Positions 11,691 through 22,067 of a stretch of 64,000 bases of DNA are shown here, piece by piece. Under the pieces are notes generated by a model. The model saw only the letters and a list, made by a program, of their open reading frames with translations. It was not told where the DNA came from and ran no database searches. The stretch's first letter is position 1, and each line of letters opens with the position of its first letter. Origin of the DNA: Oscheius dolichura (lineage: Eukaryota > Nematoda > Chromadorea > Rhabditida > Rhabditidae). The position numbers and the translations under genes were made by a program. Location: positions 3,582,001 through 3,646,000 of the forward strand of contig OW051494.1 of assembly GCA_932521035.1 (NCBI GenBank), in the 5' to 3' direction.

Positions 11691-13703
11691 ATGAAGACCA
11701 AACTGAACATTAACCGCTTCCACTGGGTCTGCTTCTTCCTCTGGCAGGCGGCCCTCCTCTTCTGTTGTCAGCAGATATTCCCAGTTCGTCTGCTCATCTA
11801 CTCTTCTACTCATCCCCTTCAGATATTCTATAATCTGACCCCCACCCAAGAGTGTACTGATCCCGGCTTCAAATGGTCAAAGGTGCAGTGTTCCCTCTCG
11901 GAGAAGGACCAATGCGACGAGTTGAAGAACTGCAGCTCCGGGGGGATAGTGACCGAGAAGCCCGTCTTCCGCTCCATGGCCCAAGATTTCGACCTCCTTT
12001 GTGGTGATGCCTATTATGCCACTCTGGTACCAATACTCTCTAGAGGAGAGGAGAGATGATGGCTTCAGGTGTCCACTATCCAATTCTTGGGAGTTCTCTT
12101 CGGCACAGTGATCTATGGTCATCTGGGAGATCACTTCGGCCGGAAGCCGGTCTCCATGTTCGGGATCATCATGGGAATGGCATTCGGGGTGGCCAGTGGT
12201 GAGTGTTCTCCCCAATATGACAAAAAGGCCCTTCTTCTAGGATTTGCCCCCAATTGGCAGGTCTTCGCCGCCTTTCGTTTCATCTGTGGTACCAGTATTG
12301 CCTGTATCCTCGTCGTCTTCTATACCTATATCCTGGAAATGATCCTCCCCGAGCAGCGTGTCTTCTTGAGGTCATTCTTCAACTGGGTAGGTCTTTTCTA
12401 TCCCCTTCTTGATCCCTTCTTCTAGGGCTATGCTCGAGTCATATTCACCTTTGTCTGCTGGCTAACTGGCTGGTGGAGGTCCGCGGCGATGGCGACTGCT
12501 CTCCTACCGCTGCCAGTAGTGCCCATCGTTCTTATCTTCTTCCCAGAGTCGCCAAAATGGTCTGGCTTTCCATTTCTTCTGCCGAGGGTCAATTTTAGGT
12601 ATCAGACGAAGAAACGACACGAGGAAGCGAAGAAAGCAGAAGACACGATACGACGGCTATCAGGACTGGCGACCGTCAAGGAAGAAAAAGAGGTGGAGGA
12701 GAAAAAGGAGAAAAGGGACACCCACGTCTACACTATGAAGGATCTCTTCTCGGAGCGACAGCTCGGCATTAACACCATCATCTTAGGAATTTTGTGGTTT
12801 TGCACAAGGTAGCGCTTCTTTTTATTCGTATAAAGAGTCTCTTCAGTCTGTCTGCCTTTGGAAGTGACCTGAACTCCGGAAATCTAGCCGGCAGTTTCTA
12901 TGTGACTCAATTTGTCTCTGGTCTGGTCACGGCCTTCGCTAAAATAGTAAGGATTGCGCCTCTTTCCCCAGTCCCTCTCTTCTAGTTTATCTTCTTCTTC
13001 GATACGTACTGGCCGACGTTTGATAGACGCCGTCTCCACCAGCTGCCCCAAGTGCTGATGATCCTCTGCTACGGCACCCTGATGGTCCTCATCCTCCTCC
13101 CCGATACGGACTGTGATGAGGACTCTTGGAGGGACTGGGCCGGTAAGACACCTTTCCCACTGTAGTACAAGTTGTCCGGTTCAGTTGTCATCGTCAATAT
13201 TGTGGGAGTCTCGTTGATCGAAATCACATGGGATGCTTGCTACCTGGTGGCGGCGGAGGTCTTCCCCACGAGGCTGAGAACAGTCGGGGTGGGGACGTGC
13301 TCCCTCCTGGCCAGGATAGGAGCCCTCGTCGCCCCTCAGGTATGATTTGCAGCTGGCTGGCAGAGAAAAAAGCGCGAACCCGGTTCAAGAGAGAGAGAGA
13401 GAGAGAGACATCGATTTCTGATCGGATCATTAGCGCCTCCTTGAAAGGGGAAGTGTAAACGGTCGGAGACGAAACATCGCCCTCTGCCACCCAAGAGGTC
13501 CCTTTCAGATGGCCTACTTGTCGCAGTTCTCCCCTTCGGCCCCTTACGCCGTAGTCGTGGCCATTGGGATCTTCTCCCTGCTCATTTCCATCTTCTTCCT
13601 CCCGAATACAAAGGGAGTCGACCTGGGCGACACGCAGACAGCCCCGAAAGAAGAGGAGCAGACGTCCCCGTCCCTGTCCCTACAGGGAAAAGAAGTCTGC
13701 TAG
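11691..13703 (+). CDS. SLC22-like organic ion transporter (MFS)
   Basis: Ten exons (11691-11783, 11823-12026, 12069-12198, 12241-12386, 12426-12559, 12599-12808, 12847-12946, 12986-13142, 13185-13339, 13509-13703) give 507 residues. After the first helix comes a large extracellular Cys loop (ECTDPGFKWSKVQC ... DLLCGDAYYATL) as in organic cation/anion transporters. Helix 2 to 3 carries the MFS signature GHLGDHFGRKPVSMFG, and helix 6 ends in FFPESPKW. A Lys/Glu-rich cytoplasmic loop follows, then the second half with EVFPTRLRTVGVG before helix 11. It probably moves small organic ions across the plasma membrane; substrate cannot be told. The last intron (169 nt) contains a GA repeat. Confidence 0.93.
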
Positions 13704-13732
13704 CTGTCCCCTACCCTTGTCTGTACAAAGTG

Positions 13733-13747
13733 AATAAACTCTTTATT
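13733..13747. terminator. two-way poly(A) region shared by convergent genes
   Basis: AATAAA (13733-13738, serving the transporter) is followed after CTC by TTTATT (13742-13747, AATAAA for the minus-strand IL-17-like gene). One 15-bp block therefore carries both signals, 30 bp and 55 bp from the respective stops. Confidence 0.65.
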
Positions 13748-13801
13748 GAGAGAAGCTTCGACGTTTTGGCAAGTCGAACCCGTAATTGTTGTACTAGCCA
13801 G

Positions 13802-15784
13802 CTACAGCTCCTGGTGTCCGTATTTGTCGACGGGCCACATGCACTCGCAACCGGAGGGGACGTCCCTGACCGAGGAGGGGATCCACTGTTGACTGCCCCG
13901 CAGACGACGGGAGACGTGCACCTCGGCATACCGTTGAACACAGCGGAGCAGACCGTGGACACAGGTCTGTAATTCTTGTTGTTCTTTGGGATGGGCAGAG
14001 TGGCCATCTGTCGCCACAAGTGGATCTCCTCCACATGTGGCAGCCGCCCCGAGGAGGAGAAGAACTTGTCCGTCACTTTGGCCCACCACTTTTGAAAAAT
14101 TGGACGACGGCAGGATTGATGGAGCAAAAAACGAAAAAAAGAGAGGCCTGACCTGGTCCTCGAGTTTGGAGTCCTCTCCTCGCTCGTATTTCGCAAAACT
14201 CCGGCATCGGACTTCGACGATAAAAGGCGGATCGAACTCCTCCGTTGCCGTGTTCAGCTCCCGGGCTCGTCTCTCCGTCGCGCAGAGGGGCTCATTTTTC
14301 TCCCTTCGAGAAGCCGCCAAATTCTGAAAGAGTACATATTTACGAGGGAGGACGAGGGAGGAGAGGAGGCTGACAATAGATTGATACCCTGGTGGGCAAA
14401 CACAGTCAAACGATCCATATCCCCCGAGGGACAGCTGGCCGTCCTCGTCCCCCTTCCCCCATTTGGAATGTCTCCTCTTTGCCAATTAGGGGAAGATGGC
14501 AACACGAGGAGGAGGAGGAGGAGGAGGATTGAGCCGGTTGTGAGTCAAGGCTACGTCGAGGGGAGCGAGGTGGCCTCGCCGGAAGTACATCAGTCAAAAG
14601 TCAAGGGGACGGGAGGAGATGGAGATAAACGACTCTACTCTATATGGGGGACATAAAATTGATGTCTCGTCGTATTACAGCCGACAAGAACAAGGTGCGA
14701 AATTGATGGGGGAGGACATTCCATTACCAATTACTCTCGTCTCCTCTCCTCTCGTCCCGTCCCCCGGGGAACCAGAAACCTCGGGAGTACAGAAATCGCG
14801 AGATTCTTTCCGCCTGTCGCACATCTCGTTGACCCTCTCCTCCTGCCGTTTTTTAGACATTCCAAAGCGATTCTCCCACACGTGACAAATTCCTGATTGT
14901 CACCACCACCACCACCAATTGGATTGTCTTGTCCCTCGGCCGCTCCCCTCCTAATCCGAAACTTTCTTCTACCCTTTCAATGACAGGAGAAGGGGAACAA
15001 AACCAGTAAATTTGGGGAATGGGAAGAGATAAGGTGGACCCGACTCGCGGGGGAGAAAGACAGTTTGTCTTCCGGGGGAAAACGACTGACCTTTTTCCTC
15101 TTGGTCTTCTCCTTCTTCGCGTCCTCCGTGATCATCTCGAAGAGCTCGTCCACCTGGTTGGACCGGTGTCGGTGGCGATGCCGGTGTGCTCGGAGACGGA
15201 GACGAGCAGCTCCATTCAGGGGAGTGGTGGCTGAAAGTGATGTCTCTCTTCCCTCCAGTGAAACTGTCTGTTCATGGGACCTTTTGTAACAAACCCAGAA
15301 CCAACCAATTAGGGAGAACTCGTTCCTCTATTTATAACGGGGGAGACATTCCTTGATTCATCCTCCCTGGGTCCCCCGTCCCCCGCCACCCAAGACAGTT
15401 CCCTCTCCGAATTTCGCTACGAATTAGGCGCTTCTCGCGGATTGATTTCAAATCAAGCGATCAACAGCCGCAGACCATAACAATCTATCTTACGGGGGGC
15501 AGAAGAAGAAGAACGGAACACGCGGATTAGACGAGGAAGCAAGCGTAATGTTTTGGGGAAAAACCAGCGAAACGGGGGAGACGTTTTTAGAAAGACGGGA
15601 GACGTGCCAAAAGAGAGAGACAACCGTAGAGTATGAACGGACAACAAAAAGAAGGATTACGGTATGAGTGAAGGCGAAAAGAGACAGTACCTGTGCTGGT
15701 GGAGGGCTGCTCGTCGTCGGCTGTCTCTTCTAGGAAGGAGGCGGTCATGGCGGCCAGGATAAGGAGGAGGAGAGGAAGACGCAT
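13802..15784 (-). CDS. IL-17-like secreted cystine-knot protein
   Basis: Model: exons 15784-15691, 15230-15091, 14892-14780, 14323-14153, 14088-14035, 13966-13802. It opens with a strong signal peptide (MRLPLLLLILAAMTASF). A basic His/Arg segment follows, then a Cys-containing region (ICHVWENRFGM, MCDRRKESRDFC). The C-terminal part fits the IL-17 pattern: FDPPFIVEVRC, a Cys near HTCVHGLLRC, EVHVSRRL, a Trp-x-Pro, then DVPSGCECMWP, matching the family V-V-RR ... V-x-x-GC-x-C-x-x-P ending. Nematodes are known to have IL-17 cytokines (ILC-17). The junction between exons 2 and 3 is out of phase as drawn and needs a transcript; an extra exon may lie in 14324-14779. Confidence 0.6.
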
Positions 15785-16593
15785 GCGAAGACCATGCCGT
15801 CTACCGGCTCATCCTGCACTGCTGCGACGAGGGACGACGGGAGGATGACGGGACTGAAGATAGATTGAGATTAAAAGCATATGGAGGAGGAGGACAGGGA
15901 TTTCTGTGTGGGAGAGGGGTGTCAAGTCGTAAATTAGAGACGGTTAGTGATCGATTCTTGCACGCCCCCTGGCTGGTTTCAATCGGGCAGAAGAAGGGGC
16001 GGGGCCAAGAGGAGGGAGGCCCCGGGATAATAATTTCGAAAACTTTGAAGAGAAGGGGTTCCACTGGTCTCCGGGGATGGGGCCAGGAATGGACACGCCA
16101 CGTCATGCTCGGGGGAGGAGGGAGGACACTCTACTCAAACCAACAAATAGAACACCTGGAAAAGGGAAAACAAGGGGAAATGGTCTATAAGGGGGTGAAA
16201 ATAGAGAAGTGAACCCCTCGACCTTCAAGCGGAAGGACTGTTGCAGTCGGCCGGGTGGTGTGAAAACAAAAGAGCTTTTTCACAACATCACTGACAGTTT
16301 GAAAACATTTTGATCGAATTATAGCCGGCAAAGAAAAACACATTTATTACGGGAGGACAGCCAAAGGACACGGATGTCTCTACCCTGACCCGGGTGTTCC
16401 ATCGCCAAGTGTCCCTATCGGGTGGCAGAACAGAGTTTAATTCAATTAGTGGACTTTGGGGGTAGCGGAGGATCTGCTAGTCCCCGGGAGGGCAGGTGCC
16501 TTCCTCGAAGCATTTCCCATGCGTCATGTCTCTTTATTGTCGAGTTTGCAAATCGTAACCATCCTCGTGTCTGTTTGACTCTCGAATCGAGAC
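15785..16593. other. intergenic
   Basis: Between the divergent IL-17-like gene and the next plus-strand gene. Purine-rich, no coding signature seen on either strand. Confidence 0.4.
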
Positions 16594-18446
16594 ATGACCC
16601 TGCCGTCTGCCGGTGAGTTCTCCCCTCTTCCCCTTCCAAGATTATCGAAAAGCTCTTCGCCCGGAGACAAATGACCGTCGTTTTAGATAAGTCTCCCTTC
16701 GGCTATGCGCCGGCCAGGAGCCAGTGGAGTGCCACCTACCGAAGGATATTCAACACCTTTCCCCAATATGACTTCCTGGACGAGAGGAAGACGGCCGATC
16801 CCAGGCGATATGACCTCCCTCCACCGTGGGACAGCTTATTTTATGGGAATAGCGATAATATTCAGGGAGCCGGAGTATGCCGAGATTGCGAAAGACGAGC
16901 CACGAGTTGTATCAGCTCCTCCCGTTATGAATCATCAGAGGAGTCCTTCCTCCGGCTCGAGCTCATCTCTCTCCCCTCAATCCATTCTCCGAAGCAATGG
17001 TTTGTCCCTCTCCACTACTAAACAAAAAACAGCAGATTCCTCTCCACGAAGCCGTAAGCATGTATCCATCTGTGACGTGGCTCACGACTCCAACCTCCCA
17101 CAGGAGATGGCCATCAGGAAGGCTCTCAATGTTCCCACTCCTCCACCAAAGGCCATAAATCATCCTTTTTAGAGAGAAGACGTCGAGGATTTTTTGGTAT
17201 CTCTGGCTAAGAAAGAATTCCCGGGAGGGGGACATGTTGAAGTGACTTCGCAACCTCCGCGAGATGCATGCTTTGATAGTCTGATGAAGATGACGGCCGA
17301 AGACAAGGTATCCCGCTGGGAGGAGGCAGGAGGAGGAAGGAATTCAGACCATTTACATCTCCCTGAGACAGCTCTTCTCCGTGGCCGACAGTCGGGAGAA
17401 GTTGAGTCCTCAAAGGGTCGAGGTAGCCAAGGAGAAGAAACCAGTAACCCGACTGGATTCGAATGCCACCACCACGTGGGCGACAGATCTCATCGGGGGA
17501 CAAAAGAATCCTTTTAGAAGCTTTGCCTCGACGGGGACCAGTCTGCTGGCAGAGTTGAAAGACGTACAAGGACTGTTGAAGCTGGACGAGCAGGCGGAAA
17601 GAGAAGAGAGGAAGGAGAGACAGAAGAGCTGGACCAATTCGCGGACATGGAGACCGGTGGAGGAGACAAGGGAGGACTTCTCTAAAAGTAAACAACAGTG
17701 TTTCCTACCAATTCTTTCAGGACCAGAAGACCCGTCCCATCCTCAATTGATCGCCATTGTAAGGGAGAAAGTAGAGACTGGACAGATATTGGGTAGGCGA
17801 AGGCAGAGGCAAGAAGTCGAGTTCAGATTGGCCTGACCTCTTTGTCTTGAAGACATTCCACTGTACTACGGTACAGCCAATCGAAGACAAGATGTTCCGG
17901 AGATATCTCTCCGATGTTGAGATCCAAGACCTTCGAATCCAACTGAACCAGGAATACACAGCATATGAGGTGGTGCTGTCCCTTTCTTAACCAGACAAGT
18001 TCAGAGAATCCTAGAAAACGTACGAGTAGCTCCGGGTGCCTATACCTCCCTGGCCCATTCAATCTGTCTGGCCGATGCCTACTGGTTCCATGCGAGGATC
18101 CTCACCGGTACCTGCTTCCCCTTTCCTTCTGATTGTCTTCTCAGATCCTCGTGACCGAGAAAGTCTCTACCGAAGGGCGTTGAATCAGTACAGCAGCCTC
18201 ATGAAAAGAGCGGAGGACGCTCTTCCTCCCGACGATGTTTCTCTCCTCCACGTGGCCGAGAAGACAGCCTCTCTTCTGGCCGAGAGCAAGAACTTTGATC
18301 CTGAACTAGTGATGAGAGCCGCGCTGTTGGTGGACAGGGCAGAGAGAGCTTTGGAAGTGAGGCCGGAGGCATCGGCCAGGAGACGAGCCCGCCTGCTGAA
18401 GGCCAGACTCGCCGAGATCAACGAGCACTGCCAGATATTGGTGTGA
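16594..18446 (+). CDS. unrecognised soluble protein, helical C-terminus
   Basis: Nine exons (16594-16612, 16687-16825, 16866-17130, 17173-17307, 17348-17687, 17721-17792, 17827-17969, 18005-18107, 18145-18446) keep one frame for 505 residues. There is no signal peptide or membrane span. The order is: an aromatic/Pro-rich N-terminus (QWSATYRRIFNTFPQYDFLD), a Ser-rich linker (~70-100), a conserved-looking segment (MAIRKALNREDVEDFLVSL), a Lys/Glu-rich stretch around 250-300, and a C-terminal helical region with ADAYWFHARIL and YRRALNQYSSLMKRAEDAL that resembles a TPR-like array without matching the consensus. I do not recognise it. A 36-nt in-frame stretch at 17000-17035 could be an additional intron. 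Confidence 0.65.
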
Positions 18447-18448
18447 TA

Positions 18449-18454
18449 AATAAA
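18449..18454 (+). terminator. poly(A) signal AATAAA
   Basis: Three bases after the stop of the 16594-18446 gene. Confidence 0.6.
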
Positions 18455-18516
18455 AAGAGACAAAATAAGAAGATGTATTATGTTGTGAAGATGAGAGAAT
18501 AGAAGAGGTGGCGTAG

Positions 18517-19651
18517 TCAGGCGAGGAAGGAGAGCATCTTGTCGAGGAGGTACATCTGCAGGAGCTGCTCGAAGTGGTCGAGCATTCCCAAAGTTCATGT
18601 ACTTTCAGCCCGTGTGGATTTTCAGTGCAAGCCCCTTACTGCCATAGCTACGATTTTAAATTATCCGGGGCATATCTTCTTTTCTAATGATTTCTAATGA
18701 GTATTGACAGCAAAGAAGGATTCTATGAGGAGAGGAGGAGGCACGGTGGTGGGTGGACCGATCAGGCGGGACTCAGCCCGGAAGGACTCTTCCATCAAAA
18801 CGACGATCTGTTCCACTTTCTCGGGAGTCGAGGCCCTTTGAAGCCAGTGGAGATAGACCGGGTAGAGGGGACTGGAGAAGCCGAGGACGGGGGCAACCTC
18901 TCCTGAAGGGGACTATCCTCCCTTCTGGGGCAGACAAACCGAGACGACAGAAGAGGAGGCAGATCGACAGCCGCTGCTCCTCCGGTTCCAGTTCCAAGTC
19001 CAGCGGGAGAATGTGTTCTTTCTAAAAACACAGGGTTACGATAACGATTGACCCACGTTGACTTCGCGGAGTCGTCGGTCAGAGTGTGTCCGGAGGTAGA
19101 ACTGGAGCATGACGTGGTAGTAGTCGGCGAAGAGGGCCTTCTTCTCGTCTGCCGAGGTGAAAGCGAGGAGGACACTCTGGCTGAATGTCCCGAGCATGGC
19201 CACCAGCACCATGTCCCCTAAAGTGGCCTGTTCCCGATCTCCCACCCCACCTACAGTCGACGGCGTTCCACCTATTCTTCTGTCGCTTCGTCTTGCCGGC
19301 CTGCTTCCTCGGGCCCCGCTCGCTCTGCACTGCCCGGACATTCATATTGAGCCGGAGACACTTGGCCAGTCGACAGGCCGGGCACCAGTTCCTGCGGGTC
19401 TTGTCGATGGCACAGTTCTCCTCGCCGGCTGAATCTGCCCTGCTCGGGGGACAGGGGGAGGGCCACCCACAGATACAGACGTAGCTGATGTTCTTGCGGA
19501 CGCTCCTCTTGAAGAAACAACTGCAGCCGTCGCACGTCCACAGCCCGTAGTGTCGGCCGAAGGACCTGTCCCCACAGACCTGGCAGGGCACGGCCGAGAC
19601 GCTGTTCCTCCCTGGAAGGGCAGGGAGTAAAAAGACAAGTCACCTACCCAT
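18517..19651 (-). CDS. NR2E-type nuclear receptor (tailless/PNR-like)
   Basis: Exons 19651-19648, 19611-19262, 19227-19057, 19021-18940, 18902-18709, 18564-18517 give 282 residues. The zinc-finger domain reads [20 protein letters not shown] then [12 protein letters not shown], and ends [19 protein letters not shown] and SERGPRK, the NR2E wording. Two oddities: the usual Gly after CDGCS is Cys, and finger two has an enlarged Cys/Pro insert (part of it, 27 nt in frame, could be an intron). The short ligand-binding region includes [17 protein letters not shown] and ends in a helix 10-12 segment ([15 protein letters not shown]). The start is uncertain; an acceptor-like gttag upstream could add an N-terminal exon. 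Family members act in nervous system patterning. Confidence 0.85.
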
Positions 19652-19828
19652 GCTGGCTGTCGGAATGGGGCTGTAACCCGAGCAGAAGCCATCCAAGGTG
19701 CTGTGATTCCGCGACTAACGAAAGGCAAACATCAACTCCTGCTTTTGTCGGGAAGTTATTCGCTGTCTATGGGGGACATATCTCCCCTGGTACACCTTGA
19801 CTTGTATAATATGTTCATTTCAGAGGGA

Positions 19829-20183
19829 TTAATAAAAGGAGGAATGCGTCGGTTGAGAAAAGTCTTTCTTGAAGGACTTACTCACAGACACCATGACAAC
19901 GACGATTACGATACAAAAAGTTAGGAATAGGGCGAGGCAGACGAAGAAGAGCTTCCTCTGACGGCTACGCTGGGCAGACTGATTCTGGAGATGGGGAGCA
20001 GGGTGGGCGATAGCTGAAAGGCGAGGGCATCTCTCTCAAATGGAATAGCTCACTGTTGGAGTGGATATAGAGAGGCGGCCCGGTGGCGGTCTCCAGTTCG
20101 GGCCGGTAACACGGAGGAGGATTAGGTGGTGGGACGGGTACACGGGGATGAGCGGTTTCACAATAGGGTGGGGGACAGTCCAT
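19829..20183 (-). CDS. proline-rich PPxY single-span membrane protein (copy 1)
   Basis: Two exons (20183-20054, 20013-19829) across a 40-nt intron give 104 residues. The N-terminus is MDCPPPYCETAHPRVPVPPP, containing PPPY, a WW-domain ligand of the PPxY type. NPPPCYRPELE and TGPPLYIHS follow, then one hydrophobic helix (FFVCLALFLTFCIVIVVVMV) after a basic RSRQRK. Layout suggests a small adaptor that brings a WW protein such as a NEDD4-type ubiquitin ligase to a membrane. It is a tandem duplicate of the next gene, with the intron at the same codon. Confidence 0.75.
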
Positions 20184-20244
20184 GGGAGGAAAGGCGAAGG
20201 GGGAAGAGAAGAGAAGGGAATGTGAAGAGGGTGAGGAGGAGGCC

Positions 20245-20299
20245 ATGAAAGAACGGCACACACAGATCCGTGTTATTATTGTCCCAGCTGAGTCAGCAG
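20245..20299 (-). promoter_or_regulatory. conserved upstream block of PPxY gene 1, with MARE-like site
   Basis: Almost identical to 20745-20797 although both lie in intergenic DNA 50-120 bp upstream of an ATG. It contains AGCTGAGTCAGCA around 20286-20298, one base off the Maf recognition element TGCTGAGTCAGCA and including an AP-1 core TGAGTCA. A 2-bp length difference between copies argues against coding. Confidence 0.55.
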
Positions 20300-20328
20300 T
20301 CACGCCTTGATTAGAAGAATATATTCAT

Positions 20329-20694
20329 TTAAAAGGAGAAATGTGGAGATGAAAGGTCTGGCTTCGATAACAATGACTTCCTCGTAAACATGACGATAAA
20401 GAAGATGGTGACACAAAAAGTGATGACTATACCCATGAAGACAAAGAAGTAGACACTCGTAAAAATGATCAGTGGAAGACTACGCCGAGCAGATTGCTCC
20501 TGGAGAGAAGGGCCAGGCTCGAAGACAGCTGGAAAAAGACATCATCATCTCTTCGACGGGGATTGCTCACTGCCGGAGTGGATATACAGTGCCGGCCCGG
20601 TGGCGGCCTCAAGCTCGGGCTGGTAACATGGTGGAGGATTGAGTGATGGCACGTGGGGATGAGTAGCTTCGGAGTAAGATGGAGGGCAGTCCAT
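20329..20694 (-). CDS. proline-rich PPxY single-span membrane protein (copy 2)
   Basis: Two exons (20694-20571, 20528-20329) across a 42-nt intron give 107 residues. MDCPPSYSEATHPHVPSLNP, then NPPPCYQPELEAATGPALYI, aligns nearly residue by residue with copy 1 up to the intron; the second exon has diverged (helix FFVFMGIVITFCVTIFFIVMF, basic tail FTRKSLLSK). The PPSY motif is kept. Strong constraint on the cytosolic half and drift of the membrane half suggest that the proline-rich part is the working portion. Confidence 0.75.
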
Positions 20695-20744
20695 TGGGAA
20701 AGACGAAGAAGGAAGGGAGGATGTGACGGGGGTGAGGGGGTGCT

Positions 20745-20797
20745 ATGAAAGAACGGCACACACATCCGTGTTGTTATTGTCCCAGCTGAGTCAGCAG
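20745..20797 (-). promoter_or_regulatory. conserved upstream block of PPxY gene 2, with MARE-like site
   Basis: Second copy of the block at 20245-20299, again with AGCTGAGTCAGCA (about 20784-20796), here 51-103 bp upstream of the ATG. Confidence 0.55.
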
Positions 20798-20841
20798 CCA
20801 CACCACAGACTGTTTTTCACACTTTATAATAAAAGATGCTT

Positions 20842-21074
20842 TTATATGTATCCATTTAACATTCCGAAAGGGTCTTCTCGTACTTCTCGTTTTCGAGCGG
20901 GAGTGGGAGTACAGCGGTTGAGGAAGCAGACATGGTGGAGAGGGCAGGCATCGTTGGCTGCGGGATTACAGGATCTCAGCTGGGCGTGGGAGACGGCGAA
21001 GATTATGAAAGATAGAATCTGGAGAGAATTTGAGAAGGAGAAGGGGAACAGACCAGTAAACGGAGAAGGCGCAT
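20842..21074 (-). CDS. secreted mini-protein or peptide precursor
   Basis: Exons 21074-21054 and 21018-20842 (35-nt intron) encode 65 residues. Signal peptide MRLLRLLILSFIIFAVSHAQ is split by the intron, so it is invisible in any single frame. The mature part has four cysteines (C-x7-C-x5-C-x4-C within SCNPAANDACPLHHVCFLNRC) and then TPTPARKR, a dibasic site that could release the C-terminal 14 residues starting EVREDP. It could be a small disulfide domain of the EB type or a peptide hormone precursor. Confidence 0.65.
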
Positions 21075-22067
21075 GTTGGTATGACTGTCGGGGGCAAATA
21101 AACACGGGTCAGCTGGCTGGTGTGTCACTGGTAAGTGCAGGGGAGAACTGAAAACTAGCTGAAAATAGAAATTGGAGGAGGTACCGTCTGAGCATAATTT
21201 CAAGGATACAACTACAGATAACCAAGGGCCTCTAGTGGAGGAGGAGGAGAAAGCCCTCTTGAGAAGAGGCCGACTTTATCTAATTTCAGTCTCCTGCCAG
21301 TTTGTCACAACCTCCTCCACAAGAGAGAGAGGCTCCCCGCTCCCATAGACATCGCCCTAGCACGGAAGTTGACCCGCGTCTCCCCTTGGCAACAGGTGGA
21401 ATGGCCCTTCTTCAGCGGGGTGCCCTCTTCGATCTAATATTACCGGTCCTTGTTGAGGTGATACGGTTGCGAGGGGGCAGGCTGCGCAATGGAGGAGAGA
21501 TCGAATAGATTTCCCCCACTCTCAATTGTGTGATTCGAAGAGTCCTCAAATAATATCTCTCCCCCTCGGCCATTTGTTCGTAGAGCCGGGCGAATTAGCT
21601 CATTTGATGTGTTGCAATGTGGCCCGTCTCCCTGAAACACTATCGGTCATGTGTTATCGTCTTGTTTATGTTGATAAGTGAGGATGTAGCCTCGGCGACA
21701 GCTGCCGCCTCCTTCCTTATCTAATCCTGTAACTCGCGGGCATGCGGGAGGAGTTCTTTCAGGGAACAGGGTCAGCCCATAACGGCGGCCCACCCCGTTC
21801 GATTGATAGAGGAGATCGAAAGAAGATGGAAACTCTGGCTCGTAACGAGTTCTTCCCAGCTCATTTTACGGTCTCGCCACTCCCTGCTGCCGATCCAAAA
21901 GGCTACCGCGCAGATGCCGTCTGTTTCTAGCCGCCATTACCCGGGCCCGAAGTCTGCCGCACAGAGGCGGTCCTCCCAGCGGGGCGGGGCTCCGTGGCCT
22001 CCTCGGTCAAGTTCCTCAGTGTGACTCATACAATCTCTTTCCCCATTATCTTTTCTTATTATATAAG
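21075..22067. other. intergenic
   Basis: Between divergent genes. Short frames on both strands show no signature; no gene seen. Confidence 0.4.

Noticed and set aside
13389-13409. GA-repeat and similar runs (also near 26195 and 14507) as mobile elements
   Set aside because: Plain microsatellites within introns or spacers.
20245-20303. Reading the conserved upstream blocks as a coding N-terminus (M[TA]ADSAGTI...)
   Set aside because: A 2-bp length difference shifts frame between the copies, so identity is not at protein level.
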